Source: an uncultured Desulfovibrio sp. (GTDB lineage Bacteria > Desulfobacterota > Desulfovibrionia > Desulfovibrionales > Desulfovibrionaceae). Taken from it: a DNA stretch of 29,571 nt. The position numbers and the translations under genes were made by a program. Positions within the stretch are counted from its first letter, which is position 1. Each line of letters begins with the position of its first letter. Below are positions 7,085 to 15,109 of this stretch, piece after piece. Location of the stretch: assembly GCA_937926875.1 (NCBI GenBank), contig CALBAX010000086.1:1-29571 (forward strand), read 5' to 3'. The notes under the pieces are model-generated. The model was not told where the DNA came from and did no database searches. It saw nothing but the letters and a program-made list of their open reading frames with translations.

Positions 7085-7311
7085 GGCCTGGGCCCAGGCC
7101 GGGAAAAGGGAAGGATCCCGGGGCGGACGCCCCGGACAGGAAGGCGGAGGGAAAAGCCGGGAACGACGTCCCGGCCGGGACGGGGCACGGCACCATGCCG
7201 TGCCTCCGGAAAGTCATGCCTGCCGGGTGGTCCCGGCGGCATGCGGGAAAGGCGGGGCCGGGCTGTCCCGTCGCGCCCATGCCATCAGGGGCACGGAGCA
7301 ACGGGACAGCC
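7085..7311. repeat. Cluster of five perfect inverted repeats downstream of ettA
   Basis: Five perfect inverted repeats lie within 230 bp: 7085-7100 (GGCCTGGG/CCCAGGCC), 7118-7135 (CCGGGGCG/CGCCCCGG), 7156-7175 (GCCGGGA/TCCCGGC), 7184-7204 (GGCACGGCA/TGCCGTGCC, 3-nt loop) and 7261-7311 (GGCTGTCCCGT/ACGGGACAGCC, 29-nt loop). The last begins 11 bp after the ettA stop and may help end that transcript, although no strong T-run follows. No coding sequence is evident here. Confidence 0.6.
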
Positions 7312-7321
7312 GCGGCGAACA

Positions 7322-9004
7322 TCAGCGGGTCAGCTTGCGGAACTTGGGCCGGTGTGGGGTCTCCGCTTCCTTGCCCAGACGCTTCTTGCGGTCTTCCTCG
7401 TATTCGCTGAAGTTGCCCTCGAAAAAGATGACGCTGGAGTCGCCCTCGAAGGCCATGATGTGCGTGGCGATACGGTCCAGGAACCAGCGGTCGTGGCTCA
7501 CCACCAGCACGCAGCCGGCGAAATTGTCCAGAGCGTCTTCCAGGGCGCGCATGGTATTGACGTCGATGTCGTTGGTGGGTTCGTCGAGCAGCAGCACGTT
7601 GGCGCCGGATTTCAGCATCCGGGCCAGGTGCAGGCGGTTGCGCTCACCACCGGAAAGCACGTCCACCTTCTTCTGCTGGTCGGCACCGTGGAAGTTGAAG
7701 CGCGTGCAGTAGGCACGGGCGTTGACTTCGCGGCTGCCCAGCTTGATGGTGTCGTGTCCTTCGCTGATGATGTCGTACACGCTCTTGCCCGGCTCCAGGG
7801 ACTCGCGGCCCTGGTCCACATAGGCGAACTGCACGGTATCGCCCACCTTCACGGTACCGGTATCGGGCTGTTCCTGCCCCACCAGCATCTTGAAGAGCGT
7901 GGTCTTGCCCGCGCCGTTGGGGCCGATGATGCCCACGATGGCACCGGCCGGGATGATGGCATTGACATCCTCCATCAGCACACGGTCGCCCATGCTCTTG
8001 CTGACGCCGGTAAGCTCGATGACGCTCTTGCCCAGACGCGGTCCCGGCGGGATGTAGATCTCCAGATCCGGGGCGCGCTTCTCGCTCTCGTGGGAGAGCA
8101 TGGCCTCGTACGCGTTGATGCGGGCCTTGCCCTTGGCATGGCGGCCCTTGGGCGACATGCGGATCCATTCCAGTTCGCGGGCCAGGGTCTTCTGGCGGTC
8201 GGCTTCGGCCTTTTCCTCATTGGCCAGGCGCTTCTGCTTCTGCTCCAGCCAGGAGGAATAGTTGCCCTTCCACGGGATGCCCCGGCCGCGGTCCAGTTCC
8301 AGGATCCAGCCAGCCACGTTGTCCAGGAAGTAGCGGTCGTGGGTCACGGCGATGACCGTACCGGGGAAGGTGGAGAGGTAACGCTCCAGCCAGGCCACGG
8401 ATTCGGCATCCAGATGGTTGGTGGGTTCGTCCAGCAGCAGGATGTCCGGGGCCTGCAACAGCAGGCGGCACAGGGCCACGCGGCGGCGTTCGCCACCGGA
8501 GATCGTGTCCACGCTCATGTCGGCCGGCGGGCAGCGCAGGGCGTCCATGGCCATTTCCAGACGGGCGTCCAGGTCCCAGACGCCCTTGTGGTCCATCAGT
8601 TCCTGCACCTGGGCCTGACGCTCGATGAGGGCGTCCATCTCCTCAGGTTCCATGGGTTCGGCGAAACGGGCATTGATTTCCTCGAACTCCCTGGCGATGG
8701 CCATGAGTTCGCTCACACCCTCTTCCACCACCTCGCGCACGGTACGTGTCTCCCCGGCCAGGGGTTCCTGTTCCAGGTAGCCGATGGTGTAGCCGGGAGC
8801 CAGCACGGTCTTGCCGTCAAAGGCTTCGTCCACACCGGCCAGGATCTTCAGCAGGCTGGACTTTCCCGCGCCGTTGAGGCCCAGGACGCCGATCTTGGCC
8901 CCGTAGAAATACGAAAGGGAGATGTCCTTCAGCACTTCTTTCTGGCCGTGGCGCTTGGACACGCGGATCATGGAATAAATGATCTTGTCCGGTTCGTTGC
9001 TCAT
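7322..9004 (-). CDS. ettA: Energy-dependent translational throttle protein EttA (ABC-F ATPase)
   Basis: The 560-residue soluble protein (E. coli EttA is 555) has two ABC ATPase domains and no membrane domain. It binds the ribosomal E site and gates entry into elongation according to the ATP/ADP level. Visible motifs are Walker A GLNGAGKS (42-49) and GPNGAGKT (about 360), signatures SGGERRR and SGGERNR, and Walker B LLLDEPTNHLD and LLLDEPTNDID. The interdomain linker is charged (KRLANEEKAEADRQK), and GRHAKGKARINAY is typical of EttA rather than other ABC-F groups. The start at 9004 has GAGG 5 nt upstream. A good promoter lies at 9051-9079. Confidence 0.95.
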   Translation of the reverse strand: MSNEPDKIIYSMIRVSKRHGQKEVLKDISLSYFYGAKIGVLGLNGAGKSSLLKILAGVDEAFDGKTVLAPGYTIGYLEQEPLAGETRTVREVVEEGVSELMAIAREFEEINARFAEPMEPEEMDALIERQAQVQELMDHKGVWDLDARLEMAMDALRCPPADMSVDTISGGERRRVALCRLLLQAPDILLLDEPTNHLDAESVAWLERYLSTFPGTVIAVTHDRYFLDNVAGWILELDRGRGIPWKGNYSSWLEQKQKRLANEEKAEADRQKTLARELEWIRMSPKGRHAKGKARINAYEAMLSHESEKRAPDLEIYIPPGPRLGKSVIELTGVSKSMGDRVLMEDVNAIIPAGAIVGIIGPNGAGKTTLFKMLVGQEQPDTGTVKVGDTVQFAYVDQGRESLEPGKSVYDIISEGHDTIKLGSREVNARAYCTRFNFHGADQQKKVDVLSGGERNRLHLARMLKSGANVLLLDEPTNDIDVNTMRALEDALDNFAGCVLVVSHDRWFLDRIATHIMAFEGDSSVIFFEGNFSEYEEDRKKRLGKEAETPHRPKFRKLTR

Positions 9005-9050
9005 AGTATCCTCAAAAGTGATGTGTGCCGGACAGGCCGGCAGGGCGTAC

Positions 9051-9079
9051 AGTCTAGCCGGGCTTGCGCTACATTTCAA
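9051..9079 (-). promoter_or_regulatory. Sigma70 promoter of ettA
   Basis: On the minus strand TTGAAA (9079-9074), exactly 17 bp and TAGACT (9056-9051). The predicted start point gives a leader of about 40 nt ending in the GAGG ribosome binding site. Confidence 0.6.
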
Positions 9080-9258
9080 GCACGCGCCGCGGCCACAGGG
9101 GCATGGCCGGCGAAGGATGCGTGCGTGGGCGGACAGGTGCCGCCCGTTTCCGCGGGAAGGGCATTTTTCCAGTTTCCACGGCCGGATGAACAACTTGATT
9201 TGCCGCCCTGAGTCTGCCAAGATGCATGGTTCATCATGTCCGCAAAGGAGGAGGTCGC

Positions 9259-10215
9259 ATGCTATCGGTTCTGCGCAGGCTCAGTGTCGCCCTGACCCGC
9301 TTCATGGGTGTCATCATCATCGCCTTCTCGGCGCTGGCCCTGTGGCAGCCCTGGATCTTTTCCTGGGTGGCGCCGCACATCTCCGCCATGCTGGGCATCA
9401 TCATGCTGGGCATGGGCATGACCCTGCACTGGCAGGATTTCAGCCATGTGCTGCGGCACCCCCGTGACCTGGGACTGGGGCTGGTGGTGCAGTTCGGCTG
9501 CATGCCGCTGCTGGCCTTTGGCCTGTGCCATGTGTTCGCCCTGCCGCCGGAACTGGCCATGGGCATGATCCTTGTAGGCACGGCCCCGGGCGGGACGGCC
9601 TCCAACGTGCTGACCTTCATCGCCCGCGGCGACGTGGCTTTTTCCGTGGCCATGACGGCAGCGGCCACCCTGGTTTCCCTGCTGCTGACCCCGCCGCTGA
9701 CCTGGCTGCTGGGCGGCGTCTGGGTACCGGTGGACATGGGCGGCCTGTTCTGGTCCATCGTCAAGATCGTGCTGGTGCCCGTGCTGCTGGGCCTGCTGCT
9801 GCACCATTTCCAGCGCGGCCTGGTGGACAGGCTCATGCCCTTCCTGCCGCTGGCCTCGGCCATGGTCATCACGCTGGTCATCGCCGGCATCATCGCCGTC
9901 AATGCACAGAGCATCCTCTCGGCCGGGCCCGCCATTTTCGCGGCGGTCATCGCCCACAATATCCTTGGCCTGGCCGCGGGCTGGTTCGCCGCCTGCCGGC
10001 TGCATTTCGCGCCGCCGCGCCGCCGCGCCCTGGCCATAGAGATAGGCACACAGAATTCCGGGCTGGCCACAGCCCTGGCGCTGGCACATTTCACGCCTGC
10101 CGCCGCCATTGCCGGCGCCCTGTTCAGCGTCTGGCAGAACATTTCCGGCGCGCTGCTCTCCAACTTTTGGGCGACGCGTCCCGTAACGTCTGATTCCGGG
10201 GAGAAGGATTCATGA
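9259..10215 (+). CDS. Bile acid:sodium symporter (BASS) family transporter
   Basis: A 318-residue integral membrane protein with about nine hydrophobic segments. The family stretches LVGTAPGGTASNVLTFIARGD (in part at about residues 112-132) and EIGTQNSGLATALA (about 260-273) match the unwound sodium-binding helices of BASS proteins. Family members move bile acids, pantothenate, keto acids or other organic anions with sodium; the substrate here is unknown. The ATG at 9259 follows GGAGGAGG with good spacing, and an upstream in-frame ATG at 9226 has none. Its stop overlaps the next start (ATGA at 10212-10215), so it is translationally coupled to the amino acid transporter. Confidence 0.9.
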   Translation: MLSVLRRLSVALTRFMGVIIIAFSALALWQPWIFSWVAPHISAMLGIIMLGMGMTLHWQDFSHVLRHPRDLGLGLVVQFGCMPLLAFGLCHVFALPPELAMGMILVGTAPGGTASNVLTFIARGDVAFSVAMTAAATLVSLLLTPPLTWLLGGVWVPVDMGGLFWSIVKIVLVPVLLGLLLHHFQRGLVDRLMPFLPLASAMVITLVIAGIIAVNAQSILSAGPAIFAAVIAHNILGLAAGWFAACRLHFAPPRRRALAIEIGTQNSGLATALALAHFTPAAAIAGALFSVWQNISGALLSNFWATRPVTSDSGEKDS

Positions 10216-11438
10216 AGTTCATTTTCGGTGAGGGTTTCCAACGCACTCTGGGCGGTTCCATGATGGTGGCCGGTACGGCCATCGGCGCGGGCATGCTGGC
10301 CCTGCCCATGACATCGGCCGGCATGTGGTTCAACTGGTCCATGGTGCTCATGCTGCTTTCCTGGTTCTGCATGCTGCGCGCCAGTCAGGCCATCCTTGAA
10401 GTCAACCTGCTGTTCGAGCCCGGCGACAGCCTGCACACCCTGGTGCAGAACACCCTGGGCTCCTTCTGGAGCGTGCTCAACGGCTTTTCCGTGGCCTTCG
10501 TGCTCTACACGCTGGTCTACGCCTACGTCAGCAGCGGCGGTTCCGTGGTCCAGCATGCCCTGCAGTCCAGCTGGGGCATCACGCCGCCCCGTGTCCTCAC
10601 CAGCCTGATTTTCACTGTCCTGCTCACGGCCTGCGTCTGGTGGAGCTCCCGGGCTGTGGACCGTCTGTCCGCCATCCTCATGGGCGGCATGGTCATCACC
10701 TTCCTGCTGTCCATCGGCGGCATGATCGGCCAGGCCCGCCTGGATTCCATGCTGGGCCTGGACGGCCAGAGCGGCGAATTCATCTTCATCTTCGGCGCGG
10801 CCTCCACCTACCTGACCTCTTTCTGCTTCCACGCTTCGGTGCCCAGCCTCATCAAATACCTGGGCAAGGACGCCCGCACCATCAACAGCTGCCTGCGCAT
10901 CGGTACGGTCATCGCCCTGCTCTGCTATGTGGTCTGGATCGCCGCCGCCGACGGCATCATCCCGCGTGACGACTTCAAGCACATCACCAACGTGGGCGAC
11001 CTGGTGGCCGCTTCCGGCACCAGCCTGGGCGGCATCATCCTCAAGATGCTGGAAGCCTTCGCCCTGTTCGCCATCGCCACGTCCTTCCTGGGCGCGGGCC
11101 TTGGCCTGTTCGACTACATGGCCGACCTCTGCGGCTTCGACAACAGCCGCCTTGGCCGCACCAAGACCATGCTCATCACCTTCGTGCCGCCCATGATCGG
11201 CGGCATCATCTGGCCCGACGGCTTCCTGCCCGCCATCGGCTGGGCCGGCCTGGCGGCCTCCATCTGGTCGGTCATCGTGCCCGCCCTGCTGCTGCGCGCC
11301 AGCCGCCGCAAGTTCCAGGCCAGCCTGTACCGTGTGCCCGGCGGATCGACCACCGTGCCCCTGCTGCTGGTCTACGGCATCATCGTGGCCGTCTGCCATA
11401 CCCTGTACGTCTTCAACCTGCTGCCTGTCTTCAAGTAG
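10212..11438 (+). CDS. Aromatic amino acid transporter (HAAAP family, Mtr/TyrP-like)
   Basis: A 408-residue inner-membrane protein with about eleven hydrophobic segments. It opens with LGGSMMVAGTAIGAGMLALP, the typical first helix of hydroxy/aromatic amino acid permeases. These are proton-coupled importers of tryptophan, tyrosine, or in related branches serine and threonine; exact specificity cannot be read here. It overlaps the BASS gene by 4 bp and is followed after 24 bp by ridA, so the three are probably one operon. An upstream GAGAAGG in the end of the BASS gene serves as ribosome binding site. Confidence 0.9.
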   Translation: MKFIFGEGFQRTLGGSMMVAGTAIGAGMLALPMTSAGMWFNWSMVLMLLSWFCMLRASQAILEVNLLFEPGDSLHTLVQNTLGSFWSVLNGFSVAFVLYTLVYAYVSSGGSVVQHALQSSWGITPPRVLTSLIFTVLLTACVWWSSRAVDRLSAILMGGMVITFLLSIGGMIGQARLDSMLGLDGQSGEFIFIFGAASTYLTSFCFHASVPSLIKYLGKDARTINSCLRIGTVIALLCYVVWIAAADGIIPRDDFKHITNVGDLVAASGTSLGGIILKMLEAFALFAIATSFLGAGLGLFDYMADLCGFDNSRLGRTKTMLITFVPPMIGGIIWPDGFLPAIGWAGLAASIWSVIVPALLLRASRRKFQASLYRVPGGSTTVPLLLVYGIIVAVCHTLYVFNLLPVFK

Positions 11439-11462
11439 CAGACAACACGCAAGGAGTTCCTC

Positions 11463-11843
11463 ATGAACAAGGACGTCATCAGCACCCCCCATGCCCCTGC
11501 CGCCGTGGGCCCCTACAGCCAGGGCATCCGCGTGGGCGACATCTTCTTCCTTTCCGGCCAGATCCCGCTGGATCCCGCCACCGGCAAGCTGGTGGAAGGC
11601 GACATCTGCGCCCAGGCCGAGCAGTGCTGCAAGAACATGGTGGCCCTGCTGGAATCCCAGGGCCTGACCACCGCCAATGTGGTCAAGACCACCGTGTTCA
11701 TCGCTGACATGAACGACTTCCCCAAGGTCAACGAAGTCTACAAGAAATACTTCCGCGACCCCTTCCCCGCCCGTTCCTGCGTGGCCATCAAGAGCCTGCC
11801 GCTGGGCGCCCAGGTGGAAGTGGAAGCCATCGCCGCCCGTTAA
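11463..11843 (+). CDS. ridA: RidA family reactive intermediate/imine deaminase
   Basis: The 126-residue protein has the usual RidA length and motifs: GPYSQG (16-21), the carboxylate-binding arginine Arg104 in PARSCVAI, and the acidic pair near the end in VEVEAIA (E119, E121). RidA hydrolyses 2-aminoacrylate and related enamines or imines released by PLP enzymes to keto acids and ammonia, protecting other PLP enzymes. It is cytosolic and trimeric in the family. AAGGAG lies 6 nt before the ATG. Third gene of the transporter operon, so it may clear reactive intermediates made when the imported amino acid is degraded. Confidence 0.93.
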   Translation: MNKDVISTPHAPAAVGPYSQGIRVGDIFFLSGQIPLDPATGKLVEGDICAQAEQCCKNMVALLESQGLTTANVVKTTVFIADMNDFPKVNEVYKKYFRDPFPARSCVAIKSLPLGAQVEVEAIAAR

Positions 11844-11852
11844 GCCTACCCG

Positions 11853-11890
11853 GGAGGGGCGTCCCCCAGTGATGCCCCTCCTTCCTCATC
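11853..11890 (+). terminator. Probable terminator after ridA
   Basis: GGAGGGGC (11853-11860) pairs with GCCCCTCC (11874-11881) and a pyrimidine tail TTCCTCAT follows. The stem is strong but the T-run weak. Confidence 0.45.
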
Positions 11891-11956
11891 CGGCTCCCTG
11901 CGTCCCCCAGACGGTCTCCCTGCCGCCTGTCCCTGAGCCGCGCTTCCCTCCTGCCT

Positions 11957-13093
11957 ATGCTCAAGATCGCCACGACCCTCCTTTGCGTCTATGTGCTGGC
12001 CCGCTGCGTGCTGCCCCTGCGCTGCAAACGGCCGCTCAAGGCGCTGCTGGCCCTGCTGGTACTGCTGGTAGGCTTCCGGCTGCACATCTTTTCCCTGCTC
12101 TACGCCACCTTCAATCCCGAGCTGCCGCGCTGGATCCTGGTCAGTACGGGCGTGCCGCATGTGCTCTTCTTCCTGCTGGCGCTGCTCTCGCTGCTCCGGG
12201 ACGGGGCCTGCCTCGTCTGGTGGCTGGCGCGCCGCCTGCGTCCGGGCCTTCCGGCCCTGCCCGGCAGCAACCGGCAGATGGCCGCCCTGCTGCTGGTAGC
12301 CCTGGTGATGACGGCCCTGGCCGTGCCCGCGGCCCTGCGCATCCCCGAGGTCCGCACACAGGAGATCGTCCTGCCCGGCCTGCCCCCCGCCCTGGACGGC
12401 CTGCGCGTGGCCCAGCTCACGGATCTGCACATCAGCCGCAATTTCCCCGCCGAATGGACCCGGGCCGTGGTGGACAGGACCAATGCCCTCAGGCCGGACA
12501 TCATCCTGCTCACGGGTGACCTCATGGACGGCAGCCCGGCCCTGCGGCGTGAGGACTTCGCGCCCATGGCCGACCTGCGGGCGCCGCTGGGCGTCTTTGC
12601 CTGCCCGGGCAACCATGAATATTATTCCGGCCTGCCCGCCTGGCGGCCTGTCCTGCGCGCCCACGGCATCACCCTGCTGGAGAACGAGGCCGTGGTATTG
12701 CCTGTACGGGGCAGCAGCCTGACCGTGGCCGGTGTCACCGACAACGTGGCCGGACGATTCGGCCTGCCCGGCCCCGATCCACACAGGGCCCTGGACGGGA
12801 CCCCGCGGCCGCGCATCCTCATGGCCCACAAGCCGGAGCTCTTCCATCAGACGGCCCCGGAGATCGACCTGCAACTTTCCGGCCATACCCACGGCGGGCT
12901 GGCCCTGCTGCTGGACCAGGGGGTGTCCCTGTTCAACGGCGGTTTCGTACGCGGCTGGTATGTCCGGGACGGAGCACGTTTGTATGTGGGCCCCGGCAGC
13001 GGCCTGTGGGGCGGTTTTCCCCTGCGCCTGGGCGTGCCTTCCGAGATACTGCTGCTGGTCCTGCGCGCGCCGCAACAATGCGTCGCCCCCTGA
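11957..13093 (+). CDS. Membrane-anchored calcineurin-like metallophosphoesterase (YkuE-like)
   Basis: The 378-residue protein starts with about four hydrophobic segments (residues 1-130). A phosphoesterase domain with the full metal-binding set follows: DLH (Asp156, His158), GDLMDG (Asp188), GNHEYY (Asn219, His220), His291 and GHTHGG (His310, His312). Such proteins hydrolyse phosphoesters; YkuE in Bacillus is a Mn/Zn enzyme at the membrane, but the substrate here is unknown. I see no Shine-Dalgarno before the ATG at 11957 (the upstream bases are pyrimidine-rich), so initiation may be weak or use another start. The hydrophobic N-terminus follows immediately, which favours this start. Confidence 0.87.
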   Translation: MLKIATTLLCVYVLARCVLPLRCKRPLKALLALLVLLVGFRLHIFSLLYATFNPELPRWILVSTGVPHVLFFLLALLSLLRDGACLVWWLARRLRPGLPALPGSNRQMAALLLVALVMTALAVPAALRIPEVRTQEIVLPGLPPALDGLRVAQLTDLHISRNFPAEWTRAVVDRTNALRPDIILLTGDLMDGSPALRREDFAPMADLRAPLGVFACPGNHEYYSGLPAWRPVLRAHGITLLENEAVVLPVRGSSLTVAGVTDNVAGRFGLPGPDPHRALDGTPRPRILMAHKPELFHQTAPEIDLQLSGHTHGGLALLLDQGVSLFNGGFVRGWYVRDGARLYVGPGSGLWGGFPLRLGVPSEILLLVLRAPQQCVAP

Positions 13094-13175
13094 GCCGCGC
13101 TGCCCGGCCGTCTACCCCGCTCCCGCAGGCCGGGACAGCCCCTGCGGGGCATCGGGAGTCCATCCCGCCCCCCTC

Positions 13176-13204
13176 TTGCCTGCCACTCCGGCAGATCCTA
13201 CATT
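13176..13204 (+). promoter_or_regulatory. Probable promoter of the methyltransferase gene
   Basis: TTGCCT (13176-13181), 17 bp and TACATT (13199-13204), 38 bp before the start codon. Confidence 0.45.
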
Positions 13205-13241
13205 AGACAGGACAGAGAACCCTTACCCTCAAGGAGCCTGC

Positions 13242-13997
13242 ATGCCCATACAGCCACCAAGCCCGTTCCATCAGCACATCGCCCTGCCGGAAAGGACAGC
13301 CCTGCTGCTCTCCATGCTGGCCCCCTGGCCGCGCCGGGGCAGGGAACTGCTGGTCATCGGTTGCGGGGCAGGGCATGTCCTGCCGCCGCTCTGGCAGAGC
13401 GGTTTCGACCTGAGCGCTTGTGAAGCCTCTCCGGCCCTGCGGGAACAGGCCCGGCGCAGGGCCCCGCAAGGCGTGGAGATAGAGGCCGCGGCCCCGGACT
13501 GGCTGCCCTTTGCCGACAACGCTTTCGACTGGGTGCTGCTGCGGGCCGACGAACTGCCGCCCGCCGCCCTGCCCGCGGCACTGGGCGAGGCCTGCCGCGT
13601 GGCGGCCTGCGGTCTGGTCCTCACTTTCTGGAACAGCGCTTCCCTGCCCTGGCTGACCTGGCGGCTGCACGGGCGTCGCCATGCCTGGCCCGGCCAATCC
13701 CTGCCCTGCTGGACAGCCTGGCGCCTGCTGGCTGCCCGCCCGGGACGGCTGCACGCGGCAAGCTGCCTCTGGCGGCCCGCCTGCCGCTGGCACCGCGGGA
13801 CGAAGATGCATGCCGCAGCCCTTTCCCGCCTGCCCTTCGGGGCCTGGTGCGTCCTGCGCCTGGACATGTCGCCCCGCCGTACGGGCACCCCCCTGCCCCT
13901 GCGTCTGCGCCCCCGGCTGGATACCTCCCGCCCCGTCATGGAATATGATTCCCTGCGCGCCGCCGGACAGCCCCCGGAACAAAAGCAGCATCCCTGA
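13242..13997 (+). CDS. Class I SAM-dependent methyltransferase (type 11-like)
   Basis: The 251-residue protein shows SAM-binding motif I LLVIGCGAGH (36-45), an acidic residue ending strand 2 (Glu61 in ACEAS), and the post-motif PFADNAFDWVLL (89-100), which is typical of the ubiE/type 11 group. The C-terminal third is rich in Arg, Trp and Leu and less typical. Substrate unknown; cytosolic. AAGGAG lies 5 nt before the ATG at 13242, and a promoter-like pair lies just upstream. The open frame extends further upstream but only as the shadow of the phosphoesterase gene. A small A/T-rich inverted repeat follows at 14001-14020. Confidence 0.82.
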   Translation: MPIQPPSPFHQHIALPERTALLLSMLAPWPRRGRELLVIGCGAGHVLPPLWQSGFDLSACEASPALREQARRRAPQGVEIEAAAPDWLPFADNAFDWVLLRADELPPAALPAALGEACRVAACGLVLTFWNSASLPWLTWRLHGRRHAWPGQSLPCWTAWRLLAARPGRLHAASCLWRPACRWHRGTKMHAAALSRLPFGAWCVLRLDMSPRRTGTPLPLRLRPRLDTSRPVMEYDSLRAAGQPPEQKQHP

Positions 13998-14136
13998 ATC
14001 ACAGGAAAAATTTTTTCTGTTCCCGGATACCACGGAGCAGGGGATTTGCGGCTTTTCCCCCCTGTGCATGGCGGCGGGCAGACCTCAGGGGGGCTTGCCG
14101 CCGGCACCGGCCTGCATTATGGTGGTACGTCCTGGA

Positions 14137-14142
14137 TATAAT
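14137..14142 (+). promoter_or_regulatory. Possible -10 box of pgl
   Basis: A perfect TATAAT stands 68 bp before the start codon in an otherwise GC-rich stretch. I see no good -35 hexamer at 16-18 bp, so activator help or chance is possible. Confidence 0.3.
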
Positions 14143-14210
14143 GACAGCAACACGGGCGGCTTCCTGTGCCGCGCCGTTTTTATTGCGCAGTCCACAATAA
14201 GGAGACCATC

Positions 14211-14960
14211 ATGAAAGCGCGCAGCAGATCCATCCATCTTTCCGTGCATATCCATAAAGATCCTGCCGCCATGGCCGAGCGCGCCGCCCATATCCTGGCC
14301 GCTGCCTGTGAAGAAGCCGTGGCCGAACGCGGCGTGTTCCGCATCGCCCTTTCCGGCGGTCAGACGCCCATCCCCCTGTTCCGCCTGCTGGCGGCCAGTG
14401 ACTGGGCCGACCGCCTGCCCTGGGACAAGATGACCTTTTTCTGGGTGGACGAACGTTGCGTGGGCCCCGAGCATCCTGACAGCAACTACGGCCTTGCCCG
14501 CCGCGAGCTGCTGAGCCATGTGCCTGCCACCCACTTCTACCGCATGCGCGGCGATATCGACCCCGTGGAAGCCGCCGTCAAATACGAACAGCAGATCCGC
14601 CAGGACTTCAATATCGGCCCCAATGACCTGCCCCGTTTCGACTTCATGATCCTGGGCATGGGCGATGACGGCCATACCGGTTCCATCTTCCCCAACTCTC
14701 CGGCCCTGGCCGAACGCAAGCGCCTGGTCATCGACCAGTATGTGCCCGAACGCAAGGCCGACCGCCTGACCCTGACCCTGCCGGTCATCAACAACTCCCG
14801 TTGCTGCATGTTCCTGGTCACGGGCAAGGAAAAGCATCGTGTGCTGGGCCAGGTGCTGGACCTGCTGGCCGAGCCCACCCTGCCCGCCCAGATGGTGCGC
14901 CCCGGCGTGGGCGACCTGGTCTGGGTCGTGGACGAGGCCGCGGCCACCGGTCAGGACTAG
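14211..14960 (+). CDS. pgl: 6-phosphogluconolactonase
   Basis: The 249-residue protein belongs to the DevB-type lactonases related to glucosamine-6-phosphate isomerase. It hydrolyses 6-phosphoglucono-1,5-lactone to 6-phosphogluconate in the oxidative pentose phosphate pathway. Motifs: LSGGQTP (47-53), VDERCVG (79-85) with DSNYG (90-94), and GMGDDGHTGSIFP (149-161). GGAG lies 7 nt before the ATG at 14211; an upstream in-frame ATG at 14166 lacks a site and would add an unrelated peptide. No other pathway enzymes (zwf, gnd) are in the window. A strong terminator follows. Confidence 0.93.
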   Translation: MKARSRSIHLSVHIHKDPAAMAERAAHILAAACEEAVAERGVFRIALSGGQTPIPLFRLLAASDWADRLPWDKMTFFWVDERCVGPEHPDSNYGLARRELLSHVPATHFYRMRGDIDPVEAAVKYEQQIRQDFNIGPNDLPRFDFMILGMGDDGHTGSIFPNSPALAERKRLVIDQYVPERKADRLTLTLPVINNSRCCMFLVTGKEKHRVLGQVLDLLAEPTLPAQMVRPGVGDLVWVVDEAAATGQD

Positions 14961-14983
14961 CCTGTCCTGCCGCTACGGACGAT

Positions 14984-15018
14984 AAAGGAGGGGCCCCGGC
15001 GGGACCCCTCCTTTTTTT
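14984..15018 (+). terminator. Rho-independent terminator after pgl
   Basis: AAAGGAGGGG (14984-14993) pairs with CCCCTCCTTT, followed by a run of seven T (15012-15018). It begins 23 bp after the pgl stop. Confidence 0.92.
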
Positions 15019-15109
15019 GCGGCCCCTCCCCGCTCGACATCCCTGCACGGCCACAGGTCCCCCCCGGCCCGAAGCCTGCCGGGGAGCAACTTGCGGGGAT
15101 ACGCGTCCC

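Noticed and set aside
5199..9211. Plus-strand frames of 837 and 717 aa across the DUF4139 and ettA genes
   Set aside because: Antisense shadows with no domain; the real genes on the minus strand have starts, motifs and terminators.
9234..11492. 752-aa minus-strand frame across the transporter genes
   Set aside because: Antisense shadow of three well-supported plus-strand genes.
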